The notes: generated by a model from the sequence alone, not told the origin. Numbered from the stretch's first letter, positions 7,260 through 14,589 are shown. The stretch is 17,504 nt of DNA from an uncultured Nitrososphaerota archaeon (GCA_934869045.1 CAKXAF010000008.1:1-17504), one strand, 5' to 3'. Numbers and translations are program-made.

Positions 7260-9305
7260 TCAGGCTCCCGCGGACATGCCCCGCCGCAGTCCGCGCAGAA
7301 TTTCCGATTGCTCCAGATCCACCTTCCCGACCGCCTTCATCTCAATGGAAGAACCGTCCGGCGCCGCCGTGATCAGCCCCAGCTCCTCAAAGATGTCTAG
7401 GATCAGCCGGTATTTGCAGTAATTCATTTTAGCCGAAACTGTCTCCAGATAGAACAGATCGATGTGGTTCCGGCACCCGCCCCGGGAACGGAGCAGCTTA
7501 TACATTCCCCTCAGCTCCTCCAGCGATGGTGTGGAGATAGCCAGGATTTTCGCCTGCACCGGCTCTCCCCGCCGGATCTTCTGGTAAAAATGCCAGGCGT
7601 TTCCAAATTTCTCGTCGCTGAAATCCGCTGGCCGGATGTCCTTAAGCCGTATCGCAATGGAGACGTTTTCCCGGAAGGAATTCAGCTCCAGATTCGCCAG
7701 AATATCCACCGCCGCCCCCACCGGATAGATGAACCGGTCCGTGCTCATCTTAAAATACAGCACAAAAATAGATTTCCCCTCAAAATTGACCTTCAACTTC
7801 AGATGCTTATTCTCCGACAGAGGAAGGATCGCTTCGATCACGCAGTTTTTCAGCAGGAACAGCGGCTGAGGATTCTGCTCGCCGAAGGGCTCCAGCATCT
7901 GCAGCGCGGACACATCGTTAAGGTTAATATCCCCCGCATGAAGCACTTTATCAATTTTCATGCTGACCACCGGCATCCGGTCGTGATATTCCGCAGCATA
8001 AGCGTTTACCGCCCGGTCAAAATCCGGGATTCGCTCCGTGCGCAGGCTCATTCCCGCCGCCATGGCATGGCCGCCGAATTTGTCCAGCAGCCCGGCGCAG
8101 GAGTTAATCGCCTTGAACATAGAGAAAAATTCCACGCTCCGGGCCGATCCGGTGGCGATGTCCCCGTCCACCGATAAAATGATATTGGGCTTGCCGTAAA
8201 GGTTTAACAGCTTGGCCGAAACAATTCCCACCACGCCGTGGTTCAGCCCTTCTGACGGAACCACCATGACCCGGTTAAGCTTGATCTCCGGGTGCTCGGC
8301 GATCCGCTGCTCCACCTTTGCAAGGATGATCTCCTCTTCCTCCTGCCGTTTGATATTCAGGCCGTTCAGCTCCTCCGCCAGAGCCGCGGCTTCCTCCGGA
8401 TCCTCGCTGAGGAACAGCTGAACCGCCAGCTTGGCGCTCCCCATCCGCCCGGCGGCGTTGATCCGCGGCGCCAAGCCGAAGGCAATCTTCTGGGAGGTCG
8501 CCGGCTTCCCCTTCATCCCCGCTGTTTCCAACAGAGCCTGAAGTCCCAGATTTTCGTTATACTCCAGTAATTCCAGCCCCTTCCGGACCAGATACCGATT
8601 TTCCCCGGTCAGAGGCACGATATCCCCAACCGTCCCAATGGCAGCCAGGGAACCGAAGCTCTCCATGACCTGCTCGTAACCGCCGTCAAGAGCCGCCGCC
8701 AGCTTGAAAGCCACTCCAGCCCCGCACAGGTCGGGAAATCCCCCCTCATAATCCCGCCGGTGTGGGTTCACCACCGCCGCCGCAGCCGGAAGTGTATCCC
8801 CCACCTGATGGTGATCCGTCACCACGACCTCCATCCCGATCGAATAGGCATACGCCACCTCCCTGGCGGCGGAGATTCCATTGTCCACTGTGATCAGCAG
8901 CTTGGTTCCCCAGCTCCGGATCTCGTCCAGAGCGGCAGTGTTCAGCCCGTACCCCTCGTCCAGCCGTTCCGGAATATACCAGGTGACATTCGCACCCATA
9001 GATTGCAGATAACTGTACAGGATCACCGTCGCCGTAACCCCGTCACAGTCATAATCGCCGTAAATCGCGATCTGCTCGTTGGCGTCCAGCGCCTTTTCGA
9101 TCCGCTCCGCAGCCTCTCTCATGTCTGGCAACAGGAAAGGATCCTCCAGTTCCAGCTCCTCCCCCAAAATCTCCATTGTCTGCGTAGCTGTCAGGCCGCG
9201 GGCAGCCAGAATGTCGGCAACAATAGCCGGCACTCCGTACTCCCGCTGAATCAGCGCGCTGATTTTCCTGTCCGGCGTGGGCAGATTCCACTTGGTAAAT
9301 AGCAT
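7260..9305 (-). CDS. recJ: Single-stranded-DNA-specific exonuclease RecJ
   Basis: This 681-residue DHH-family 5'-3' exonuclease resects single-stranded DNA in recombination and mismatch or base-excision repair. It shows the metal-binding motifs in order: YGDYDCDGVTAT (about 82-93), VDNG (about 140-143), TDHHQ (163-167) and, later, IGTVGDIVPL. The DHHA1 part carries NHGVVGIV and GGHAMAAGMSL. The C-terminal region (from about 450) matches the OB-fold and tail of RecJ. I chose the ATG at 9305, since GGAGG sits 7 nt upstream and the protein then begins MLFTKWNLP like other RecJ proteins. An in-frame TTG 21 nt earlier has no ribosome site. It is the first gene of the six-gene operon. At 681 residues it is shorter than B. 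subtilis RecJ. Confidence 0.95.
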   Translation of the reverse strand: MLFTKWNLPTPDRKISALIQREYGVPAIVADILAARGLTATQTMEILGEELELEDPFLLPDMREAAERIEKALDANEQIAIYGDYDCDGVTATVILYSYLQSMGANVTWYIPERLDEGYGLNTAALDEIRSWGTKLLITVDNGISAAREVAYAYSIGMEVVVTDHHQVGDTLPAAAAVVNPHRRDYEGGFPDLCGAGVAFKLAAALDGGYEQVMESFGSLAAIGTVGDIVPLTGENRYLVRKGLELLEYNENLGLQALLETAGMKGKPATSQKIAFGLAPRINAAGRMGSAKLAVQLFLSEDPEEAAALAEELNGLNIKRQEEEEIILAKVEQRIAEHPEIKLNRVMVVPSEGLNHGVVGIVSAKLLNLYGKPNIILSVDGDIATGSARSVEFFSMFKAINSCAGLLDKFGGHAMAAGMSLRTERIPDFDRAVNAYAAEYHDRMPVVSMKIDKVLHAGDINLNDVSALQMLEPFGEQNPQPLFLLKNCVIEAILPLSENKHLKLKVNFEGKSIFVLYFKMSTDRFIYPVGAAVDILANLELNSFRENVSIAIRLKDIRPADFSDEKFGNAWHFYQKIRRGEPVQAKILAISTPSLEELRGMYKLLRSRGGCRNHIDLFYLETVSAKMNYCKYRLILDIFEELGLITAAPDGSSIEMKAVGKVDLEQSEILRGLRRGMSAGA

Positions 9306-9354
9306 GGGCGGGCCTCCGTCTGTCAAAAAATTGCAGGATATGACCTAAAAATAC

Positions 9355-9383
9355 ATTGTACCATCTTTTGCTGCTGATTTCAA
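9355..9383 (-). promoter_or_regulatory. Sigma-A promoter of the recJ-rel-dtd-MBL-hemZ-kinase operon
   Basis: On the minus strand TTGAAA (9378-9383) and TACAAT (9355-9360) are separated by 17 nt. Transcription should start near 9348, about 40 nt before the recJ ATG. No other convincing promoter is seen up to the kinase gene, and all five junctions overlap or are shorter than 16 nt. This is therefore probably the main promoter of the whole operon. Confidence 0.75.
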
Positions 9384-9428
9384 GGAATTTTCCGTAAAGA
9401 CTCGGGCATAAACCACGCATTCTCCCGG

Positions 9429-9458
9429 TATAAATGGGATATCAGCACCAAAGGAGGG
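9429..9458 (+). promoter_or_regulatory. feoB ribosome binding site and weak -10 candidate
   Basis: AAGGAGGG at 9451-9458, six nt before a GTG codon, decides the GTG start of feoB at 9465. TATAAA at 9429-9434 could be a -10 box, but no good -35 is found 16-18 nt upstream. The promoter part is therefore weak. No clear Fur-type palindrome was seen. Confidence 0.4.
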
Positions 9459-9464
9459 ATCCCC

Positions 9465-11423
9465 GTGAACCGCGCTCCCTACCGCATCGCCTTAGCCGGA
9501 AACCCCAACTGCGGCAAGACGACTCTGTTCAACGCCCTGACCGGCAGCGCCGCCTATGTGGGCAACTGGCCCGGCGTCACCGTAGAGAAGCGGGAGGCGC
9601 TTTCCAGAGACGGCCGTTTTCTGATTACAGACCTCCCTGGAGTCTATTCCCTCTCCCCCTATTCCCCGGAAGAACGGGCTGCTTCGGCCTACCTCCTGGA
9701 CAGTCCTCCCGACGTCATTCTGAATATTTTGGACGGGACCTGCCCAGAGCGCAGCCTTTACCTGACCCAGCAGCTTTTGGAATACGGACGGCCCATGGTC
9801 GCCGCCGTCAATATGGCCGACGAAATGGCTGCCCAGGGGATTGAAGGAAACTGGAACGCCCTGGGGAAACTCCTCGGCGTACCAACCGTCCCCGTCTCCG
9901 CCCGGAAGGGCCGAAACCTCCCCTTGCTCCTGGACATTCTTTGGGGGGTGGCAGAGAAAAAAATTCCATGCTCCCCTCTGGTCCGCTATGATTCCGCCTC
10001 CATGCAGGCCCTGGAGGAATGCCGCTTTCTCCTGGCATCCTCCGGCGCGCGGGACACCTCTTACTATTCGGCAGCCTGCCTTTTGGAACAGGAAGGCTTT
10101 GCAGGAACTCCTGTCCCTCAGTCGGATTTGAACGCCGTCCGCCGCCGCTGGAGCTCTGATGTGGAGTGCGCCCTTGCCTCGGCCCGCTACCGCCGCGCCG
10201 AGGAAATCTCCAATCAATCCTTCCGCCTTCCTCCTCCCCGCGCCACCCTCTCCGACCGGATTGACCGGATCGCCACTGGCCGCTTTACCGCTTTCCCTCT
10301 CTTCGCCCTTATACTGGCGGGGATCTTTTTTCTGACTTTCGGTGCGCCGGGCCGTCTGCTCAGCGCCCGGCTGGAGGCCTGTTTCCTGTGGATCTCTGAA
10401 ACCACTCGAGGGCTTCTTCTAGCCTGGAATGTCTCCCCCTGGCTGGCAGACTGGGTCACGGAAGGCGCTCTGGGCGGTATGTTTGCCGTTTTGTCCTTTT
10501 TTCCTCAGATTGCCTTGCTTTTTTTCTGCCTGTCCTTCCTCGAGGACAGCGGTTACATGGCCCGAGCCGCCTTTCTGGCCGACCGCCCCCTCCGGAAACT
10601 GGGCCTCTCCGGAAAATCCTTCATCCCTCTGCTTATGGGGTTTGGCTGCACCGCTCCGGCAGCTATGGCCTCCCGCACCATCGAAGAGGACAAATGCCGC
10701 CGGATGACAGTCCTGCTCCTCCCCTTCCTGTCCTGCGGCGCAAAAATGCCAGTCTACCTGATGCTGGCCAGTCTCTTTTTTCCGGAGCGCTGCGTCCTGG
10801 CCGTCGGCGGGCTGTATCTCGGGGGCATCCTTCTGGGGATTCTCACTGGCGCCGTTCTTCGCCATACTCTCTTCCGCCGGGCTGGAGCGCCCTTCCTGAT
10901 GGAGCTTCCCGCCTACCGGCTTCCATCCTTCCGCGGCATCTGCAAAAACGTCTGGGAGAAATGCCGTGGATTTCTGACCAAAACCCTAACGGTTGTGCTG
11001 AGCATGAGCCTTCTCACCTGGTTCCTGCAGCACTTTACCGCCAGTTTCCACTACACCCTGGACCCCTCCGCCGGAATGCTGGCCCAACTGGGAAGAATGC
11101 TGGCTCCCTTGTTGGAGCCATTGGGCTTCGGTCGGTGGGAAACCGCAGTTTCTCTTCTCACTGGATTTATCGCAAAGGAGAACATTCTCTCCACCCTCTG
11201 GTTGGCCTTCGGCGGAGAAAATGAGCTGACAGCAGCTTTATCCCCGGCTTCCGCCCTCTCGTTTTTGGTTTTTATCCAGCTGTATCTCCCTTGTATCGCC
11301 GCCATGGCCGCCATTCGAAATGAGATCGGCTTGCGCACCGCATTGCTGGAAGGAATTGCCCAAACCCTTCTGGCCTGGGGATGCTCCTATATCGTTTTTC
11401 ACCTGGCGCGACTTTTTTTGTAG
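9465..11423 (+). CDS. feoB: Ferrous iron transporter FeoB
   Basis: This 652-residue inner-membrane protein imports Fe(II). The N-terminal G domain has G1 GNPNCGKT (12-19), G2 GVTVEKRE with Thr39, G3 DLPG (56-59), G4 NMAD (116-119) and G5 SARKG (145-149). The linker LSDRIDRIATGRF (262-274) leads into a membrane domain of several hydrophobic helices beginning at about 275. Its two gate motifs appear as GFGCTAPA (392-399) and SCGAKMPVY (423-431). The second differs slightly from the common SCSARLPVY. The length is slightly short of the usual 700 or more. It is the only sizeable gene on the plus strand, diverges from recJ and stands alone, with no feoA or feoC visible. It starts with GTG behind a strong AAGGAGGG. 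Confidence 0.93.
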   Translation: MNRAPYRIALAGNPNCGKTTLFNALTGSAAYVGNWPGVTVEKREALSRDGRFLITDLPGVYSLSPYSPEERAASAYLLDSPPDVILNILDGTCPERSLYLTQQLLEYGRPMVAAVNMADEMAAQGIEGNWNALGKLLGVPTVPVSARKGRNLPLLLDILWGVAEKKIPCSPLVRYDSASMQALEECRFLLASSGARDTSYYSAACLLEQEGFAGTPVPQSDLNAVRRRWSSDVECALASARYRRAEEISNQSFRLPPPRATLSDRIDRIATGRFTAFPLFALILAGIFFLTFGAPGRLLSARLEACFLWISETTRGLLLAWNVSPWLADWVTEGALGGMFAVLSFFPQIALLFFCLSFLEDSGYMARAAFLADRPLRKLGLSGKSFIPLLMGFGCTAPAAMASRTIEEDKCRRMTVLLLPFLSCGAKMPVYLMLASLFFPERCVLAVGGLYLGGILLGILTGAVLRHTLFRRAGAPFLMELPAYRLPSFRGICKNVWEKCRGFLTKTLTVVLSMSLLTWFLQHFTASFHYTLDPSAGMLAQLGRMLAPLLEPLGFGRWETAVSLLTGFIAKENILSTLWLAFGGENELTAALSPASALSFLVFIQLYLPCIAAMAAIRNEIGLRTALLEGIAQTLLAWGCSYIVFHLARLFL

Positions 11424-11446
11424 AACGTCCCCCGTCCCATAACAGA

Positions 11447-11471
11447 GGCTCACCAGCAAAGCTGGCGGGCC
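11447..11471 (+). terminator. Hairpin after feoB, possible terminator
   Basis: An 11-bp stem (11447-11457 with 11461-11471, one mismatch and one G-U pair) closes an AAA loop 23 nt after the feoB stop. The following bases, TTCACATG, are not a good U-run. It may be a weak terminator or a 3' end stabiliser. It also lies just beyond the stop of the opposing EAL remnant. Confidence 0.45.
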
Positions 11472-11498
11472 TTCACATGCGAGCAAAATCCTATCTCT

Positions 11499-11870
11499 CT
11501 ATTGCTGTGCCGCCAATTCTGCCCGAATGGCATAGCAGCCGTTCAAGGCCTGATATGTGTGATAAAACTGCTCCACCGGCACTGGTTTTGAAAAGTAAAA
11601 CCCCTGCACCTTCTGGCAGCCCATACGGATCAGATACCGGCACTGCTCTGCCGTCTCCACGCCCTCGCAGGGAGCCGTGATCTTCAATTCGCGCAGTATA
11701 TTGAGGAGACCGGACATGATCACCCGGTTCCGGCTGCACAAAGGTTCTTCCTCAGCAAGAAACTTCCGGTCCAGTTTCAGCACATCAAAATCCAGTTCCT
11801 GGATGATGTTGACTCCTGCATATCCTGCGCCAAAATCATCGATAGCCATCGAATAACCAAAGTGGAGTCG
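11499..11870 (-). pseudogene. C-terminal remnant of an EAL-domain (c-di-GMP phosphodiesterase) protein
   Basis: The frame reads LHFGYSMAIDDFGAGYAG, then FDVLKLDRKF, EGVETAEQ and GCQKVQGFYFSKPVP, ending in LAAQQ and a TAG stop. These are the second half of the EAL domain in order: the DDFGxGYS loop, the catalytic Lys strand, EGVET, and the QGxxFSKP end. The domain's first half, including the E-A/V-L motif and the upstream metal ligands, is absent. The frame is closed by a TAG at about 11871-11873, within the coding sequence of the adjacent surface-protein fragment. Only about 120 of roughly 240 EAL residues remain. The ATG at 11849 is internal to the domain and has no ribosome site, so the remnant is probably not translated and could not act as an enzyme. 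Confidence 0.8.
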
Positions 11871-12367
11871 CTATATAACTGAACCGGATAAGAGCTGGTA
11901 ATAGCACCTGTTCCAACCGTATCGTTGATGGTCAGGGAACCGCCGCCGCTGACGTCAAACAACTTATTGCAGCTGGTTCCCTCACGGGTAATCGAAAAAC
12001 CAGCCAAGTCGATCGACACGGTATTTGCAATCTTAAACGTTTTCCCACTATCAACTGCAATCGTACCGCTCAGTACAATCTCGCCGCCTGCCTGGATCGC
12101 AGCGTCCAGCTCCGCCATGGTGTTTATGCCGTCGTCGGCCAAAAGAGTTCCGCCATCGCTGTTGTCAGATGTTGTCACGCACGCGCCTTCATGGCCCATT
12201 TTCAGCGTGCATCCTTCTGTCAACGTGCAAGCTTCCGTTAGGGTACCGCCGGCCGTTGGGTCGGACTGCTGAGGTTCAACTTCCGTAGCAAAAACTGTCG
12301 CCGGCAAGGTAATGGCCATCGCCGCAGCAAGAACTACCGTCAATAGTCTTATTTTGGTAGTCTTCAT
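11777..12367 (-). pseudogene. Truncated secreted surface protein (Cys-rich, beta-helix-like), 3' end replaced by out-of-frame EAL sequence
   Basis: The reading frame gives 196 residues. Residues 1-28 are a clear signal peptide (MKTTKIRLL, then a hydrophobic core, then PATVFA before TEVEP). Next comes a small Cys-rich stretch, CTLTEGCTLKMGHEGAC, of a kind seen in clostridial surface proteins. From about 80 it reads like the beginning of a parallel beta-helix (IVLSGTIAVDSGKTFKI, SIDLAGFSI, SLTINDT). After about residue 166 (DSTLVI) the remaining 30 codons are the EAL gene read in the wrong frame, ending in a TGA. The ATG at 12367 is preceded by AAGGAGG at about 11 nt; an upstream GTG at 12403 is less likely. 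No clear promoter was found. The original protein was probably much larger, perhaps a cell-wall adhesin. The fragment could still be expressed and secreted. Confidence 0.75.
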
Positions 12368-12403
12368 GTTTTTCCAGTCCTCCTTGAAACAGTTTTGAAA
12401 CAC

Positions 12404-12877
12404 AAGGCGGAACAGGATTGAAACAGAACCCTCCTTTCACACCTTATCCCAGGTTACAACGTTCGGCTTCCTGATCCTTTTAAATTCTGCTGCCCACCTT
12501 GTTACACAGCCACTTCTGAAAAAATGCAGCTTCACACAGTTCCCAAAAGTCTGCTTTTATACTTCCATCACATACCAGTCACATAAAAATCAAAATTAAA
12601 ACGATTTTTATTGTTTTGAGACCAATGATTTTGTTGAACTTTGTATAAATGCATAAACATATGACCGCATATTACGATCTTTATACTATCAGTATCCGTT
12701 TCTTCTTTTTTATCAAAATTCGTTATTTCCGTAAAACTTTTATGGATGGTTTCGTCCGGCCTGTTACCTATGCGGCTTCGCCGACCGAGGCATATATTTT
12801 CAATACCGTAATCTCAAGCATCAGCCGTCTGTCAGAGAATCAGAGATCAGGAAAATGGAATGATTAGGAACAACAAA
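12404..12877. other. AT-rich intergenic region with one GC-rich structured block
   Basis: No protein gene is supported here. Most of the stretch is AT-rich. The interval from about 12750 to 12795 is distinctly GC-rich and holds a small CGGC-GAA-GCCG hairpin (minus strand), flanked by ATGCCT and AGGTA segments that can also pair. A 72-codon plus-strand frame at 12649-12867 lacks a ribosome site and a recognisable product. No good sigma-A promoter could be assigned to the downstream surface-protein remnant. Confidence 0.5.
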
Positions 12878-12923
12878 ATATCCGCCCACAGCGCCATACG
12901 AACACCATGAGCGGACATTTTTT
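12878..12923 (-). terminator. Two-way terminator after mgtE
   Basis: ATATCCGC (12878-12885) pairs with GCGGACAT (12911-12918) over 8 bp including one G-U pair, enclosing a 25-nt loop. Read on the minus strand it begins 20 nt after the mgtE stop and is followed by a U-rich stretch (TTTTGTTGTT). Read on the plus strand it is followed by six T residues (12918-12923). It probably ends the mgtE transcript and could also stop plus-strand transcription. Confidence 0.55.
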
Positions 12924-12938
12924 CATTTAATTTTTTCC

Positions 12939-14267
12939 TCAGACCCTTAAAATCAGCAGCGCCGCATTAAAATAGACAAAAATGGAGCAGGCGTCCACAA
13001 TGGTCGTAATCAGCGGCGATGCCATAATCGCCGGATCCAGGCGGCACTTTTTCGCCAAAATCGGCAGGATGCAGCCCATCATTTTGGCAACACAGATTGT
13101 AACCAGCATACTGATTCCCACCGTCAGCGCGATCCAGATATTGTGGTACCGGATCCAGATCCACAGCACGTTGAGCGGCGCCAGAACTGCCCCCACCAGC
13201 AGGGAGACTTGAAACTCCTTAAACAGCACCCGGAAAAAATCCCGGGGCCGGATCTCATCCAGAGCCATGCCGCGGATGACCAGCGTCGCGCTCTGTGAGC
13301 CGCAGTTTCCGCCCGTATCCATCAGCATCGGAATAAAGGATACCAGCAGCGGAATCGCAGCAAAGGCATCCTCGTAGTGGCTGATGATGCTGCCGGTGAT
13401 CACACCGGAAATCATCAGCACCAGCAGCCAGACCACCCGTTTACGGGCATGGGTGAAAGCGGAGGTTTTCAGGTAGGTGTTCTCGCTGGGGGCCATGGCG
13501 GCCATCTTTTCAAAGTCCTCGGTATTAGCGTCCTGCAAGACGTCCACGGCGTCATCGATGGTGATGATGCCCACCAGCCGTTGTTCCCGGTCTACCACCG
13601 GGAGGGCCAGCATATCGTACCGGCTGAAAATCTGGGCCACGTCCTCATCCCGGTCGCCGGTGGAAACGGAGATGGGGTTGGTTTCCATAATGTCGCCCAC
13701 CCGGGCGCTGTCATCCGCCAACAGCAGCTCCCGGAGCGTGACCACACCTTCCAGAATACGGTTCGGATCCGTCACATAACAGTTGTTGATGGTTTCCTTA
13801 TCCACCGCTGTTTTCCGGATTCGGTCGATAGCCTGCCGGACGGTCATTCCCTGCTTTAAGTCTACATATTCCGTGGTCATAATGCTCCCCGCACTGCCGT
13901 CCTCATACTTCAGCAGGCGATTGAGCATCCCGCGGGTATCCGAATCAGTCAGCCGCAGCACCCGCTTGACCACGTTGGCAGGCATTTCCTCCAACATGTC
14001 CACGGTGTCGTCCATAAACTGGCTGTCCAGCACCGTCTGGACCTCCACATCGGTCAGAGCGGTCAGCACCTGTTCCTGAACCTCAGAGGTCATGTAGGCA
14101 AACGCCTCTGCCGCTGTTTCTTTGGGCAGCAGACGGAACAGCATAATCGTCTGATCCAGATCCAACTCCTCAAAAATGGCGGCGATATCGACTGGGTTCA
14201 TCTCCTCCACCACAGCCCGGGCGTCTCCGAATTTCTTGTCCTGGATCAATTCCAATGCGCGATTCAT
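12939..14267 (-). CDS. mgtE: Magnesium transporter MgtE
   Basis: This 442-residue Mg2+ channel sits in the cytoplasmic membrane. The N-terminal superhelical domain (about 1-125: LELIQDKKFGDARAVVEEMN, IFEELD, RLLPKE) is followed by two CBS domains (about 128-250) that sense cytosolic Mg2+. Five hydrophobic segments fill the C-terminal part from about 276. The pore region carries GGNCGSQSATLVIRG (319-333) and LDPAIMASPLITTIVDA, with Asp411 and Asp425. Asp425 matches the pore-lining Asp known from Thermus MgtE. I chose the ATG at 14267, since GGGAGG is about 9 nt upstream and the family starts this way. The frame is open for 36 more codons upstream, but that stretch is a structured leader RNA. 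The gene stands alone with its own promoter and terminator. Confidence 0.95.
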   Translation of the reverse strand: MNRALELIQDKKFGDARAVVEEMNPVDIAAIFEELDLDQTIMLFRLLPKETAAEAFAYMTSEVQEQVLTALTDVEVQTVLDSQFMDDTVDMLEEMPANVVKRVLRLTDSDTRGMLNRLLKYEDGSAGSIMTTEYVDLKQGMTVRQAIDRIRKTAVDKETINNCYVTDPNRILEGVVTLRELLLADDSARVGDIMETNPISVSTGDRDEDVAQIFSRYDMLALPVVDREQRLVGIITIDDAVDVLQDANTEDFEKMAAMAPSENTYLKTSAFTHARKRVVWLLVLMISGVITGSIISHYEDAFAAIPLLVSFIPMLMDTGGNCGSQSATLVIRGMALDEIRPRDFFRVLFKEFQVSLLVGAVLAPLNVLWIWIRYHNIWIALTVGISMLVTICVAKMMGCILPILAKKCRLDPAIMASPLITTIVDACSIFVYFNAALLILRV

Positions 14268-14556
14268 TTGTTTCAGCCTCCCTTTCAGGCGGCTGAAGAC
14301 ATACCAGTCCCAGACGGCCCAGCCTGAGAAGGGTACAACAAAACAAGCGTTCCGCATTGAGAACACTTTTGCCAAATCCCTTATCCGGCTGGGCCGCTGT
14401 ATGCTGGTTTCCGTTTTTTCTATTTCGGAGCCTCCCTCCGGAACACAAAAAACGGAAATCAGCAGCCGCCCATTCTTTGATAATTGGTACTAGGGGGATA
14501 CGGACTTAAGTCCATATTCTCTCACGTCCTTCCTGCTAAAAGCGCACTTTCAGCTT
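14268..14556 (-). promoter_or_regulatory. Long structured 5' leader of mgtE, candidate Mg2+-responsive element
   Basis: About 290 nt separate the predicted transcription start from the mgtE ATG. In transcript order I see four elements. A hairpin at 14498-14517 has an 8-bp stem and UUAA loop. A long hairpin at 14402-14464 has 17 of 18 pairs and an apical CGGAG/CTCCG stem. A nested structure at 14315-14396 is closed by the perfect 10-bp pair CGGCCCAGCC/GGCTGGGCCG, with AAGGG/CCCTT and a further stem inside. A final hairpin covers the ribosome binding site. I do not find the conserved blocks of the M-box (ykoK) leader that controls mgtE in Bacillus. Regulation by Mg2+ is inferred only from the gene it precedes. 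Confidence 0.55.
14272..14297 (-). promoter_or_regulatory. Hairpin sequestering the mgtE Shine-Dalgarno
   Basis: TTCAGCC (+ strand 14291-14297) and GGCTGAA (14272-14278) pair perfectly. After one G/A mismatch, CC pairs with GG around a short UGAAA-type loop. The 3' half of the stem contains the AGGGAGG ribosome site of mgtE, so closing the stem should block translation initiation. It ends four nt before the ATG. Confidence 0.6.
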
Positions 14557-14560
14557 TTTC

Positions 14561-14589
14561 ATTATAGCGCAGTCTTTCCATTTTGTAAA
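14561..14589 (-). promoter_or_regulatory. Sigma-A promoter of mgtE
   Basis: On the minus strand TTTACA (14584-14589) and TATAAT (14561-14566) are separated by 17 nt. The predicted start is near 14554. The promoter lies just downstream of the ABC-F terminator hairpin, so mgtE is probably an independent unit. Confidence 0.75.

Noticed and set aside
9306..9326. TTG start of RecJ at 9326, seven codons upstream
   Set aside because: The GGAGG ribosome site falls inside this extension and fits the ATG at 9305, which also gives the usual RecJ N-terminus.
11499..11849. Intact 116-residue EAL-family protein
   Set aside because: It begins in the middle of the EAL domain without a ribosome site and lacks the catalytic first half, so it was called a gene remnant.
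12740..12830. c-di-GMP (GEMM-I or GEMM-II) riboswitch upstream of the surface-protein remnant
   Set aside because: The setting near an EAL remnant is suggestive, but the GGGCAAACC and GACGCAAAGC type core blocks are missing on both strands.
12649..12867. A 72-codon plus-strand frame ending just before the two-way terminator
   Set aside because: No Shine-Dalgarno, no promoter, phenylalanine-rich AT-biased start and no known motif. The terminator is explained by mgtE on the other strand.
14268..14375. 36-codon N-terminal extension of MgtE
   Set aside because: The internal ATG at 14267 has a well-spaced ribosome site and the family N-terminus; the extension covers the paired leader RNA.
14268..14556. 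M-box (ykoK) Mg2+ riboswitch in the mgtE leader
   Set aside because: The expected context is right, and a short GGAGGCTCCG-like string is present, but the other conserved M-box blocks could not be found by eye. I kept the leader as an unclassified structured element.
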